DNA of 64,000 nucleotides from CBDIHP01 sp965279195 (GTDB taxonomy: Bacteria; Planctomycetota; Planctomycetia; Isosphaerales; Isosphaeraceae). Below, piece after piece: positions 55,391-64,000 of this stretch. A model generated the notes under the pieces. The model saw only the letters and a program-made list of their open reading frames with translations. It did no database searches and was not told where the DNA came from. How positions within the stretch are numbered: the first letter of the stretch is position 1; the number at the start of each line of letters is the position of its first letter. The stretch is taken from positions 62,001 to 126,000 of the forward strand of contig CBDIHP010000044.1 of the NCBI GenBank assembly GCA_965279195.1. Direction: 5' to 3'. The position numbers were made by a program, and so were the translations under genes.

Positions 55391-56503
55391 ATGCGTAACC
55401 CTCGACGCCTTCTCGGCTTCACGCTGATCGAGCTGCTGGTGGTGATCGCGATCATCGCCGTGCTCATCGCGTTGCTCCTGCCGGCGGTCCAGTCGGCCCG
55501 CGAGGCCGCCCGTCGCTCGCAGTGCACCAACAACCTCAAGCAGTTGGGCCTCGCCTGGCACAACTACCTCAGCGTCAACGACGGCATGACCCCGCCGTTG
55601 TTCGTGGACCAGTACACCAACGGCGGCGACGAGGCCCAGAACTGGTCGCAGCACGCCCGGCTCCTGCCCTACCTCGAGCAGCAGCCCGTGTACAACGCGA
55701 TTAACTTCGCCTTCGGGGCCCGCTGGGGCCCTGGCCCTGCGCCCAGTTCCGACCCCGCTTCGGGCGGGCCGTACTCGGCCATCAACGGCAGCGTCCTGGT
55801 GACCCAGGTCGCGTCGTTCCTCTGCCCGTCGGACGGGGCCCCCGGCCGGGCCGCCGACAGCGAGATCATCGTCGGCCAGCCGGCCACCGGAACGCGCCGC
55901 TTCACCGCCACCGGCAGCTACCCGAGCAACATCGGCCTGCACCGCGGCTACAACAATTGGCGGACCAACGGCCCGTCCTACGCGTCTTCCAACTGGGATA
56001 CCGCCCTGAAGTACACAGTCGCGTTGAACAACTTCAACGACGGTACGAGCAACACCGCCATCTTCTCGGAGTGGATCAAGGGCACCGGCGTGGATCTCGC
56101 GTCCTCGAAGGATGGCCTGGGCGTTGTCTATGAGCGCGGCCCCAACGGCCCCGGCGACTCGGTCAACCCTCCCTATCAGCCCGGCTACCCCCTCGACCGA
56201 GCCGCGGCCCTCGCCTGCGACAAGTCGACGAACCGTGCCTGGACCTGGAAGGGCGAATGGGTCTACTTCGGCAAGACCCTCCAGTACAGCCACACGCAGA
56301 CCCCGAACCGCCGTTCGTGCCAGCAGGGTGACTTCGGCCGGCTCGGCAACACCATCGCGGCCAGCTCGAACCACCCCGGCGGCGTGAACGTCCTGTTCGC
56401 CGACGGCTCGGTCCGGTTCATCAAGAGCACGGTCAACTACCAGTCCTGGTACGCCATCGCCACCATCGACGGCGGCGAGGTCGTCTCGGCCGACTCCCTC
56501 TGA
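55391..56503 (+). CDS. DUF1559 type II pseudopilin-like protein
   Basis: The 370-aa protein has the prepilin N-terminus (GFTLIELLVVIAIIAVLIALLLP) with the cleavage Gly and Glu5, then CTNNLKQLGLAWHNY and the C-terminal H-P-G-G-V-N-V-L-F-A-D-G-S signature. DUF1559 proteins are a planctomycete expansion of pseudopilins that assemble through a type IV/II system. Their function remains unclear. A terminator follows. Confidence 0.94.
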   Translation: MRNPRRLLGFTLIELLVVIAIIAVLIALLLPAVQSAREAARRSQCTNNLKQLGLAWHNYLSVNDGMTPPLFVDQYTNGGDEAQNWSQHARLLPYLEQQPVYNAINFAFGARWGPGPAPSSDPASGGPYSAINGSVLVTQVASFLCPSDGAPGRAADSEIIVGQPATGTRRFTATGSYPSNIGLHRGYNNWRTNGPSYASSNWDTALKYTVALNNFNDGTSNTAIFSEWIKGTGVDLASSKDGLGVVYERGPNGPGDSVNPPYQPGYPLDRAAALACDKSTNRAWTWKGEWVYFGKTLQYSHTQTPNRRSCQQGDFGRLGNTIAASSNHPGGVNVLFADGSVRFIKSTVNYQSWYAIATIDGGEVVSADSL

Positions 56504-56541
56504 TCCGAGGACGTGGCGAGCGATCGCCCTCGCAACTTTCC

Positions 56542-56582
56542 AGGCAACCCCGCCCCGGTCTCGACCCGGGACGGGGTTGCCT
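56542..56582 (+). terminator. Terminator hairpin after the DUF1559 gene
   Basis: A stem of about 17-18 bp (AGGCAACCCCG.. pairing with ..CGGGGTTGCCT) closes around a short loop, with one mismatch, 38 bp after the stop. It separates the pseudopilin gene from the TPR gene. Confidence 0.75.
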
Positions 56583-56642
56583 GCGTTAACGGACCCCGCA
56601 CCGAGGTGGTTTGCAGGCCCCCTGGTCGAGAAGGACGACGAC

Positions 56643-57854
56643 GTGTCAGAAGAGCAGCGTTCCGCGTCCCCCTGGCCCTCCCGGCTCGCAATGGCCGCCG
56701 TGATCGTCGCCGTCGCGGCCTCATGCTGGTGGCTCGTGCGGCCCCGGGCGACCCTCGATGGACTCGACGCGCTGGTCTCGGCCGGTCGGTTCGACGACGC
56801 CCAGTCGCGAATCGTCGCCTACCTCGAAACAAACCCGACGGACCAGCGGGCCCGGCTCCGGCTCGCCCGGCTCTCGCTCGACCGCCCCGACCCGCAGTAC
56901 TCGATCGCCCTGGAAGAGGTGGAGGCCATCCGGTCGCCGGACCCCCGGCTCGCCGCCGAGTGGAAGGGGGTGGAGGGCTCGGCCCTCTATGGACTCGGGC
57001 GGTTTGCGGCCGCCGAGGCGACCTGGCGGGACGCCCTCAAGATCGACAGGGCCGCCCCGGAGGTCGGATGGGGGCTCCTCAACCTCTACGCCCTCCAGGC
57101 ACGCGACGACGAGGCCCGCGCGCTCGGGCTGGAACTCTTCGCCGTCGAGCCCGATCCGCATGACCGCATCCAGATCCTCCTGCAATTGATCCGTCACGAC
57201 GCCCATGCGATCTCCGCCGAGGCCGTCATCGGCCAGCTCGAACCGGTCTGTCGCGCCCACCCCGGCGACATCCCCTCGGCCGTGGCCCTGGCTCAGGGAT
57301 ACATCCGCGACGGCCGGCTGGCCGACGCACGCAAGCTCCTGGATCCGATCGTCGCCTCCCCCGCTGCGACCCCGCCCGCATGGTCCGCCTACCTGGACGC
57401 CTTGATGGCGGCCGGTGATGTATCCACGGTCGAAGGCGCTTTGATGCGCATGCCCGAGAGCCTCCGCTCCGGGCCTAGGTTCGACGCAACTCGCGGCTGG
57501 CTTGCCGCCCAGAAGCGAGACTGGGTCGCATCGGCGAATTTCTTCAGGAACGCCTGGCAGGACCGCCCCGCGGACCCCTCGCTGGCGTACCGGCTGATGA
57601 ACGCACTCCGCCTTGCGGGCCGGACCGAAGAACTCGACCGCCTCGGCCCGCACCTCCGCGCGGTCAATTCCTCGCGCGACCGGCTCCGCGAGTTTTACGA
57701 CGAGATCGATGCCTTGCCCGACCTCGGTCGCAACCCCTACGGCGACCGGTTCGAGCCGCTCGCGGCCTTCCTCGATCAGATCGGCCGCAGGCCCGAAGCC
57801 GAGGCCTGGCGTCAAGCCGCGAAGGCGACCCCGACGCGCAGGCGGTCGTTCTGA
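56643..57854 (+). CDS. Membrane-anchored TPR-like protein
   Basis: The 403-aa protein has one N-terminal membrane helix (LAMAAVIVAVAASCWWLV) and a chain of helical repeats (AGRFDDAQSRIVAYLETNPTDQRARLRLARLSL, FAAAEATWRDALKIDRAAPEVGWGLLNLYALQ). It resembles the TPR anchors at 27.9 and 29.1 kb. GTG is taken as the start because an AAGGA lies about 8 bp upstream and the sequence before it lacks coding character. Confidence 0.72.
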   Translation: MSEEQRSASPWPSRLAMAAVIVAVAASCWWLVRPRATLDGLDALVSAGRFDDAQSRIVAYLETNPTDQRARLRLARLSLDRPDPQYSIALEEVEAIRSPDPRLAAEWKGVEGSALYGLGRFAAAEATWRDALKIDRAAPEVGWGLLNLYALQARDDEARALGLELFAVEPDPHDRIQILLQLIRHDAHAISAEAVIGQLEPVCRAHPGDIPSAVALAQGYIRDGRLADARKLLDPIVASPAATPPAWSAYLDALMAAGDVSTVEGALMRMPESLRSGPRFDATRGWLAAQKRDWVASANFFRNAWQDRPADPSLAYRLMNALRLAGRTEELDRLGPHLRAVNSSRDRLREFYDEIDALPDLGRNPYGDRFEPLAAFLDQIGRRPEAEAWRQAAKATPTRRRSF

Positions 57855-57944
57855 GGGCTGGGTGACCCCTTGTCGAATCGACGGCGATCGGCCACGCTCG
57901 TTGGCTCGAATGCCGCCCACTCGATCCGAGGACGCCAGGTGCCC

Positions 57945-59789
57945 ATGACCACGACCGCCGCCCCACGTTCGGCCTGGACCATCGTCCGCGAGAACCCGAT
58001 CCCGTTCGTCGCCCTCGCCGGGCTGCTCGCCGGCCTCGTCGCGCGCTGGGGCCTTGAGGACGTCGAACTCGGCCGCCGGATCTGGTGGGTCACGCTCCTG
58101 ATCGGCGGTACGCCCGTGGCCATCGAGACGGTCCGGGGGATGCTCCGGGGCCGGTTCGCGTCCGACATCGTCGCCCTGCTCGCGATCCTGGCCGCGCTGT
58201 ACATGAACGAGGGCTTCTCGGGGCTGGTGATCGTCCTGATGCAGTCCGGCGGTGAGGCGCTGGAGCGCTATAGTCTGCGTCGAGCCTCTTCCGCGTTCGA
58301 CGAGTTGCTCGCCCGCGCCCCGCGCCGGGCGACCCGGAAGCGTGACGGCAACCTCGAAGAGATCCCCGCCGAGGGGGTCCACGTCGGCGACCTGCTCCTG
58401 GTCCGGCCGGGCGAACTGATCCCGGTCGACGGCACGCTCGCGAGCGAGTCGGCCCTCATCAACGAGTCGGCCGTCACCGGCGAGCCTCTGGCCGGGACCA
58501 AGGCCGCCGGCTCGAAGCTCCTGAGCGGCAGCCTGAACGCGGGCGATGCCTTCGAGTTCCGGGCCGACCGGCCCAGCGGCGAGAGCCAGTACGCCCGGAT
58601 CGTCCAGCTCGTGAGGCAGGCCCAGGAACAGAAGCCCCCGTTGCAGCGGCTGGCGGACCGCTACGCTGTCTGGTTCACGCCACTGACCTTGTTCATGTGC
58701 GGGCTCGGTTGGTGGATCACCGGCGAGTCGCGGACGATCCTCTCGGTCCTGGTCGTGGCGACGCCGTGCCCGCTGATCCTGGCCGTGCCCGTCGCGGTGA
58801 TCGGCGGGATCAACCGGGCGGCGCGGGCGGGCATCATCGTCAAGGGCGGGGCGGCGATCGAGCAGGTGGGCCACGCGCGTGCGATCGTCTTCGACAAGAC
58901 GGGCACCTTGACCTTCGGCGCCCCGGTCGTCGATCGAGTGATCGCGTTCGATGGATTCTCCGAGCAAGATGTGTTGCGCCATGCCGGCGGCCTGGAGCAA
59001 CTCTCCACCCACCTCCTCGGCCAGACCCTGACCACCGAGGCCCGATCCAGATTGGGACATGTGAGCATGCCCGAGGGATTCCGCGAGATCGCCGGAAGGG
59101 GCGTGGAGGGGACGCTCGACGGCCAGCTCGTCCGGGTCGGATCGGCGCGATTCCTCCGCGAGTCGATCGGGGCCGACGTCAGGAAGCCGGAGGGGGCCGA
59201 GCCGGGCATGGCGGCCTTCGTGGCCGTGGGCGATCGGGCTGCCGGGGTCGTCACGTTCAAGGATCGCATGCGGCCCGGCGTCCCCGAACTGATCCGGGAC
59301 CTGCACGCGATGGGCGTCGCCCGGACCGTGATGCTGACCGGCGACCACGACGACCACGCCCTCGCCATCGGCCGCGAGGCGGGACTCGACGCGATCGAGG
59401 CGAACCTGCTCCCCGAGGACAAGGTGACGCGGCTTCAGGCGATCCGGAAAGAATATGATCCGATCGTGATGGTCGGCGACGGCATCAACGACGCCCCCGC
59501 GCTCGCGGCGGCAACCGTGGGCATCGCCATGGGGGCGAAGGGGACGGGCATCTCCGCCGAGGCGGCCGACATCGTCCTGCTCGTCGACGACGTCGGCAAG
59601 GTCGGCGAGACCGTCGCCATCAGCCGCCGGATGCGATCGATCGCCCTGCAGAGCATCTACGCCGGCCTGGGCCTGAGCCTCGCGTGCATGGTCGTCGCCG
59701 CCTTCGGATACATCGAGCCGCCATACGGCGCGCTGATCCAGGAGGCCATCGACGTCGCCGTCATCCTCAACGCGTTGCGCGCCCGGTAG
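57945..59789 (+). CDS. P1B-type metal-transporting ATPase (TPC class)
   Basis: The 614-aa P-type ATPase has no N-terminal metal-binding domain. The ion-site motif is T-P-C-P (273-276), the phosphorylated Asp is in DKTGTLT from residue 317, and GDGINDAPAL is near 511. The last helices hold QEAID (599-603), matching the Q-E-x-x-D motif reported with TPC in the P1B-5 group linked to Ni/Fe export. The expected S-x-H-P-L nucleotide-binding motif reads S-T-H-L-L, so the conserved Pro is missing. The hemerythrin tail often fused in that group is absent. An upstream TTG start is possible. Confidence 0.88.
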   Translation: MTTTAAPRSAWTIVRENPIPFVALAGLLAGLVARWGLEDVELGRRIWWVTLLIGGTPVAIETVRGMLRGRFASDIVALLAILAALYMNEGFSGLVIVLMQSGGEALERYSLRRASSAFDELLARAPRRATRKRDGNLEEIPAEGVHVGDLLLVRPGELIPVDGTLASESALINESAVTGEPLAGTKAAGSKLLSGSLNAGDAFEFRADRPSGESQYARIVQLVRQAQEQKPPLQRLADRYAVWFTPLTLFMCGLGWWITGESRTILSVLVVATPCPLILAVPVAVIGGINRAARAGIIVKGGAAIEQVGHARAIVFDKTGTLTFGAPVVDRVIAFDGFSEQDVLRHAGGLEQLSTHLLGQTLTTEARSRLGHVSMPEGFREIAGRGVEGTLDGQLVRVGSARFLRESIGADVRKPEGAEPGMAAFVAVGDRAAGVVTFKDRMRPGVPELIRDLHAMGVARTVMLTGDHDDHALAIGREAGLDAIEANLLPEDKVTRLQAIRKEYDPIVMVGDGINDAPALAAATVGIAMGAKGTGISAEAADIVLLVDDVGKVGETVAISRRMRSIALQSIYAGLGLSLACMVVAAFGYIEPPYGALIQEAIDVAVILNALRAR

Positions 59790-59808
59790 ATCGGGTCAAG
59801 TCCGTCGA

Positions 59809-59852
59809 AAGGGTGCCCGCGGGTTTCGTGGACGAAACCCGCGAGCACCCTT
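59809..59852. terminator. Terminator between convergent ATPase and SpoVR genes
   Basis: A stem of about 20 bp with one mismatch (AAGGGTGC.CGCGGGTTTCGT against ACGAAACCCGCG.GCACCCTT) closes on a 4-nt loop 19 bp after the ATPase stop. The ends AAGGG and CCCTT suit both directions. Confidence 0.82.
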
Positions 59853-59888
59853 GGGATTGAGATCGGGAAAGTAGAAATCCAGCTCAGA

Positions 59889-60380
59889 TCATGCCGTGGC
59901 CGCCATGTCCTCCACGAGCCGTTCGAGGACTTCCCTCGTCAACTGGCAAGGGATCGACGAGCGGGTCCGCGTGGATTCGTCGAATGCGACGCGTCTGAGG
60001 TTCAATCGCCCCGGTCGTGACAGGCGGATCTCGTAATAGGTCCGCTTGGAGGCCCGGCTGGTGGGTGCCTGGCTCCGCAGCTCGACCTCGCCTCCGACCG
60101 GGTCGACTTCGAGGACGACGAGCGGTTCCATCAGGTAAGTGACCCGTCTCGCCAGACGGTCGCCCCAGGCCTGGAGGGCGGGGACGTCCAGATCGGCGTC
60201 GAGGCGTTCGAACTGGAGGGTGTCGAACGCCAGGCCAACTGGGCCGTTGGCCTGGAGCGTGAGGTTGACGCGGGCCCGGCCGTCGCGGGTCTCGGATTCC
60301 ACGGTGACGCCATATGGGAATGGCCCCGAGGCCGGCGCGGCGTCAACCGCGGCGGCGATCTCTCGGCTCAGTGGGCTCAT
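59889..60380 (-). CDS. Conserved-looking protein of unknown function, SpoVR operon
   Basis: The 163-aa soluble protein is not a family I know. It starts with SPLSREIAAAVDAAP and is beta-rich (VTVESETRDGRARVNLTLQA, LVVLEVDPVGGEVELRSQAP). No metal-binding motif or membrane helix is present. Its start lies 38 bp inside the end of the SpoVR gene, so it is strongly coupled and probably part of the same stress module. Confidence 0.6.
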   Translation of the reverse strand: MSPLSREIAAAVDAAPASGPFPYGVTVESETRDGRARVNLTLQANGPVGLAFDTLQFERLDADLDVPALQAWGDRLARRVTYLMEPLVVLEVDPVGGEVELRSQAPTSRASKRTYYEIRLSRPGRLNLRRVAFDESTRTRSSIPCQLTREVLERLVEDMAATA

Positions 60381-61887
60381 GGGGAGTGCCTCCCAGCGGG
60401 CGGATGGTGTGGTCCGCCCCGTCGAAGGATAGGAGCGTCGTCCGGCCGTCCACGGTCGTCTCCAGGTGGATCGGCCGGGTCCAGAGGCGTTGCAGGTGGC
60501 GCAGGGTGTCCTGCGCGTGGTCGAGCTTCAGGTCGGTCCCGAAGTGCTCGTGGACGAGGTAGAGCTCGCCCCGGTTGCGGTAGTTCCCCTCCTTGACCCG
60601 GATGATCGGCTGCCCGAAATTCGTCAGGCCGAAGAGGAGGCGTTCCTTGATCTTCTTGAACTCCCGGCTCTCGATCTCGTAGACCTCGCTCTGATCGTTG
60701 TGCCGGTAGCTGAACATGTTGTGACGTCGGCAGAAGTCCGGCGTCAGGAACGTATCCACGAATGTGACATCGTTGTAAATCTGCCGCACCTCGAAGATCT
60801 TCTGCCGGCCCAGGCCGAGCTGCCTGTCCCAGCGACGCCTGGTCTCGTGGTCGTCGCATTCCTCGTACTCGGGCCCGAACTGGCCGCGGTTCCATCGCTC
60901 CTCGATGTCGCGGAACAGTTCGATGCCGAGCTTGTACGGGTTCAGCCGACCCGGGGACGTGGCCATGGTGCCGGAGTGGTGGTCGGCGTAATCCACCAGC
61001 TCCGACGGGTGGAGCGTCTTCGTGGTCATGATGGTCGAGTGCCAGTACGAGGCCCAGCCCTCGTTCATGATCTTGGTCTGCCCCTGGGGTGCGAAGTAGT
61101 ACGCCTCCTGCCGGACGATCTCCAGCACATCCGACTGCCACGCATTCAGCGGCGCGTGCTCCAGCAGGAACAGCAGGACATCCCGCTCCGGCTGCTCGGG
61201 GAATTGCCGGCTCTTCTGCTTCTCGGCCTCCTGCTTCTTGGCCTGCTCCTTCCAGTATCCGGGCGGATTCACGTAGGAATCCATGTACTCCTTGCTCTGG
61301 AACTTGATCTGCCCCGCCGGCCCCTCCTCGGTCGGCTGGAAGTCGTAACGGTTCGGCGTGTCGCGCCGTTTGATGAACGGCGAGTACACGTCGATCAGAT
61401 TTTCCAGGGAGAGGCAACTGTCGATGAAATCCTCGACCGTCTCCTCGCCGAATCGTTCCATGTACGACCGGATCCGGTTGCCGTGGTTGGCGACCTCGTC
61501 CATCATCTTGCGGTTTGTTTGCGAGAACCAATGATTGCGCTTGAAAAAGTCGTTATGGCCGTACACATGGGCCATCACCAGCTTCTGATCGACGAGCTGA
61601 TTGCACCTCAATAGATACGCATAGCAGGGATCATTATTGATGACCATCTCGTAGATTTTCTGCAAGCCATATCGATAACCCTTGGAGAGCTGCTCATACT
61701 CCATCCCGAACCGCCAGTGCGGATACCGGGTCGGGAAGCCGCCCAGCGCGGCGATCTCGGAGAGTTCGTCGTAGTCGAGGACCTCGAAGATCGTGTCGTA
61801 GAAGTCCAGTCCGTACCCGCGCGCGTACTCCTCGATCTCGAGCTGCAACTCCCTCAACTCCGGCGGCAGATTGTGGTCATTGCTCAT
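60343..61887 (-). CDS. SpoVR-family protein (YcgB-like)
   Basis: The 514-aa protein contains the SpoVR core: ARGYGLDFYDTIFEVLDYDE, PHWRFGMEYEQLSKGYRYG, NNDPCYAYLLRCNQLVDQKLVMAHVYGHNDFF, and later YDADHHSGTMATSPGRLNPYK-type sequence. In E. coli, YcgB (SpoVR) acts with the kinase YeaG/PrkA and YeaH in stress adaptation. Here yeaH is encoded upstream, and the expected prkA would lie just outside the window. The ATG giving MSNDHNLPPEL has GAGAGG about 10 bp upstream. Confidence 0.93.
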   Translation of the reverse strand: MSNDHNLPPELRELQLEIEEYARGYGLDFYDTIFEVLDYDELSEIAALGGFPTRYPHWRFGMEYEQLSKGYRYGLQKIYEMVINNDPCYAYLLRCNQLVDQKLVMAHVYGHNDFFKRNHWFSQTNRKMMDEVANHGNRIRSYMERFGEETVEDFIDSCLSLENLIDVYSPFIKRRDTPNRYDFQPTEEGPAGQIKFQSKEYMDSYVNPPGYWKEQAKKQEAEKQKSRQFPEQPERDVLLFLLEHAPLNAWQSDVLEIVRQEAYYFAPQGQTKIMNEGWASYWHSTIMTTKTLHPSELVDYADHHSGTMATSPGRLNPYKLGIELFRDIEERWNRGQFGPEYEECDDHETRRRWDRQLGLGRQKIFEVRQIYNDVTFVDTFLTPDFCRRHNMFSYRHNDQSEVYEIESREFKKIKERLLFGLTNFGQPIIRVKEGNYRNRGELYLVHEHFGTDLKLDHAQDTLRHLQRLWTRPIHLETTVDGRTTLLSFDGADHTIRPLGGTPHEPTEPRDRRRG

Positions 61888-61912
61888 GACAAGGGCCTCT
61901 CGGAATTCGGGA

Positions 61913-62493
61913 GAATTGAACCACAGAGACACAGAGGGCACGGAGAGATGAGAGTGGATCAGTTCAGGATGACTCGCTGGACGCCCTCGCGGAGGAGTTT
62001 CGAGTTGAAGTTGATCAGGAGGCCGAGAGGAAGTCCGGTCGCACGCAGGTATGAAAGGACCTGGGCTTTATGGATCGGGACGAGAGCATCCACCGCCTTG
62101 AGTTCGACGATCAGCTTCTCCTCGATCAACAGATCCAGGCGGGCGAGGCCGACGTGATGCGACTTGTACCCGACCGAGATGTTCGCTTGCCGAACGAAGG
62201 CGATCCCTCGTAACTCAAGTTCGACCGCCAGAGCCTCATCGTAGACACTCTCCAGGAAGCCGGGCCCGAGATGACGATGCACCTCGATCGCAGCTGCGAT
62301 GACAGCCCCTGATAACGGATTGAGCTCCTCGATCGGTACGCATTGCAACCCCTCGATAACGACCGATTGCTTCTCCATCCCAGTGCTCCCAGGCGACCAC
62401 GACGCTCAGATCCACCCAAGAACCCTAGTACACGTTCCCTAATCTCTCCAGAAAACTCTCTTCCGTGCTCTCTGTGTCTCTGTGGTTCAATTC
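61913..62493. repeat. Inverted repeats flanking the GxxExxY gene
   Basis: The left arm (61913-61944) and right arm (62462-62493) are inverted copies matching at 31 of 32 positions. They start GAATTGAACCACAGAGACAC and continue AGAG..GCACGGA. The 581-bp unit encloses only one gene and splits the SpoVR/YeaH pair. This looks like a cassette or mobile unit; no transposase is seen and the target duplication is unclear. Confidence 0.82.
61959..62378 (-). CDS. GxxExxY protein
   Basis: The 139-aa protein carries the defining G-P-G-F-L-E-S-V-Y segment (residues 38-46). It also has the later (L)DLLIEEKLIVELKAVDALVPIHKAQVLSYLRATGL, a nuclease-like D/E-x-K core. The family is often found near short repeats and its function is not established; a nuclease or mobile-element role is proposed by its fold. 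It sits between SpoVR and YeaH, flanked by inverted repeats, so it probably inserted there. Confidence 0.9.
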   Translation of the reverse strand: MEKQSVVIEGLQCVPIEELNPLSGAVIAAAIEVHRHLGPGFLESVYDEALAVELELRGIAFVRQANISVGYKSHHVGLARLDLLIEEKLIVELKAVDALVPIHKAQVLSYLRATGLPLGLLINFNSKLLREGVQRVILN

Positions 62494-62502
62494 TTTCCCA
62501 TC

Positions 62503-63618
62503 TCATCTCCCCCGACCCAGGAATTCCTTGATCGATTCGTAGATCCCCTCCTTGTTGCGGATCTCCGACAGGGCGAGGTTGGGGACGTGTTCGAAGGCGT
62601 CTTCGAGCTCGCGGTAGAACTCGCCCGAGCCGTAGGGGCTCTCGACCTGGCCGTATCCGAAGAGGTTGCACTTGGGGAGCAGCGTGTCGCGCAGGAGCGA
62701 GAGGCAGTGGCGGTTGTCCTCGCCCCAGTTGTCGCCGTCGGAGAAGTGGAGGATGTAGATATTCCAGTCCTCCACGGGATGGTCGGATTCAAGGATCTTG
62801 TTGGCCAGGGTGTAGGCCGAACTGATCCGCGTGCCGCCGGATTCCCGGGTGTGGAAGAACGTGTGCTGGTCCACCTCGCGGGCGATCGCGTCGTGGATGA
62901 TGTAACGCGTTGTCACGCCGTCATACTGGCTCTTGAGCCAGGTGTCGATCCAGAACGATTCGATGCGGACGATCTCCTTCTGCTCGTCCGTCATCGAGCC
63001 CGAGACGTCCATCAGGTACAGAACCACCGCGCTCGACTGCGGCTTGAACGTCGGGTTCCACGAGCGGTAGAGCTTGTCCTCGCGGACGGGGATGACCTTC
63101 GGATCGGCCGGGTCGTACGTGCTCGACGCGATCTGACGCTTGAGCGCCTTCTTGTAGGTCCGCTTGAAGTGGCGGAGGCTCTCCGGGCCGGCCTGACGGA
63201 TGCCGGTATATTTGTCTTTTTCTTCGATGATGTTCGCCCGCCCCTTGGGCTGGATCCGGGGCAGGGCGAGGCCCTCGCCGAGGATGTCGGCCAGCTCGCC
63301 CAGGGTGAGTTCGACCTCGAGGATGTGGGCCCCCGGCGCGTCGCCGGCCTGGCCCATTCCGGGCTCGCCGTCGCCGGACCGGCCGATGGGCGTGCCGACG
63401 TCCCCCTGTCCCTGCCCCACGCCGCCGCTGTTCTTGGAGCCGTAGCGGAACTCGGGGATCTGGATCTGCGGCAAGGGGATCGAGACCAGCTCGCCGCCGG
63501 TCTTGCCGATCATCTCACCGTGCGTGATATATTTGCGCAGATCGGCCTTGATCTTGCCGCGGACGATCTGCTTGAAGCGGTTGGCGTCCCGCTCGATTTT
63601 CCTGACCACGGCCGTCAC
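62503..63618 (-). CDS. YeaH/YhbH-type (DUF444) VWA-like protein
   Basis: The 371-aa protein starts RDANRFKQIVRGKIKADLRKYIT and has the DUF444 linker rich in Gly. Its VWA-like domain has the MIDAS DVSGSM (VLYLMDVSGSMTDEQKE), followed by HTRESGGTRISSAYTLA and HFSDGDNWGED. With the PrkA kinase and SpoVR it forms a conserved stress-response trio. The GTG giving VTAVVRKIERD is preferred because the family begins near VRKIERD; an earlier ATG would add about 23 residues of low-complexity sequence. Confidence 0.92.
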   Translation of the reverse strand: MTAVVRKIERDANRFKQIVRGKIKADLRKYITHGEMIGKTGGELVSIPLPQIQIPEFRYGSKNSGGVGQGQGDVGTPIGRSGDGEPGMGQAGDAPGAHILEVELTLGELADILGEGLALPRIQPKGRANIIEEKDKYTGIRQAGPESLRHFKRTYKKALKRQIASSTYDPADPKVIPVREDKLYRSWNPTFKPQSSAVVLYLMDVSGSMTDEQKEIVRIESFWIDTWLKSQYDGVTTRYIIHDAIAREVDQHTFFHTRESGGTRISSAYTLANKILESDHPVEDWNIYILHFSDGDNWGEDNRHCLSLLRDTLLPKCNLFGYGQVESPYGSGEFYRELEDAFEHVPNLALSEIRNKEGIYESIKEFLGRGR

Positions 63619-64000
63619 CCCCGGTCCGTTGCGTTGCCTGCGGCACCCCGTTCCACCGCACAATCCGACGCATTCCGATGCATACCGCATAACCCCCGGC
63701 CCGTCCCGGCTCGTGACTCCCCGCGCACCGGCCCTGGGCCCTGCGGCTGAGAACACCGTCGGGCGGCCGATGTTCGATTGGCAAAGAGCGGGGAGAGTCG
63801 CCGGCGGTCGATAGGCCGGATGCGGCTGGGTGGCGGGAGGCCGTGGAAGGGCGGGGGAGGAGGGCGATGGGCCCGTATCCCCACACCGCAAAAATTATAC
63901 CGGCCTTCATGGACGGCTCAAGGTCGGCCGGGGCATTCGTCGATGCGAACCGCCCCGGCCGGCTGGGTCTCTCGCGCCATCGCGTCTCAGGGACTGCCGC
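63619..64000. other. Intergenic end of window
   Basis: No gene could be supported in the last 380 bp. A 10-bp GC hairpin (63925-63934 and 63952-63961) may end the gene that lies to the right on the - strand, possibly prkA, which would be expected before yeaH. Confidence 0.4.

Overview
The window is high-GC bacterial chromosome and most likely comes from a planctomycete, probably of the Isosphaeraceae/Gemmatales type. This is inferred from gene content: a DUF1559 pseudopilin, a CRTAC1-type ASPIC/UnbV lipoprotein, a PEP-CTERM-like surface protein, ECF sigma factors, a Pkn2-like kinase, two ExbB/ExbD clusters, a stand-alone EgtD, TPR membrane proteins, and many intergenic hairpins. No prophage, CRISPR array, rRNA or tRNA was recognised. 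I could not run tRNA or Rfam searches.

Layout, left to right. A porin tail and terminator (1-302) are followed by an esterase, panC, panD and lgt, all on the + strand. The 4.9-13.1 kb stretch is on the - strand: an ECF sigma factor with a zinc-finger-like partner, two membrane proteins, a Ser/Thr kinase, a tandem-FHA protein and a coiled-coil protein. From 13.6 to 18.2 kb there is a rhodanese, cydAB and an ABC-2-like permease. Next come a DinB-like protein (-), an Asp-box protein, an H-NOX haem sensor, an ExbB-ExbD-ExbD-unknown-VWA operon and a membrane pyrophosphatase (hppA) with a strong terminator. Two TPR genes (-) then diverge from a three-gene, ATGA/TGATG-coupled cluster at 30.6-37.3 kb. 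That cluster resembles the bpX/vWA/beta-propeller part of MoxR-vWA-beta-propeller ternary systems, but no MoxR ATPase is visible.

From 37.5 to 48 kb lie a sigma/putative anti-sigma pair, egtD, an RND pump, DUF983, two small nucleic-acid or zinc-binding proteins, and a second ExbB-ExbD-ExbD operon (-). A receiver-HATPase fusion is followed by 1.25 kb without a confident gene and then thiC. A PEP-CTERM-like protein, a CRTAC1 lipoprotein, a small lipoprotein, a DUF1559 pseudopilin, a TPR protein and a P1B-type ATPase follow. The end holds a SpoVR/YeaH stress module (-) split by a GxxExxY gene flanked by about 32-bp inverted repeats.

The most unusual content is of three kinds: the 30.6-37.3 kb ternary-like cluster, the IR-flanked GxxExxY cassette, and several recurring intergenic inverted-repeat families (4.7, 7.9, 12.1, 13.4, 27.7 and 49.6 kb).
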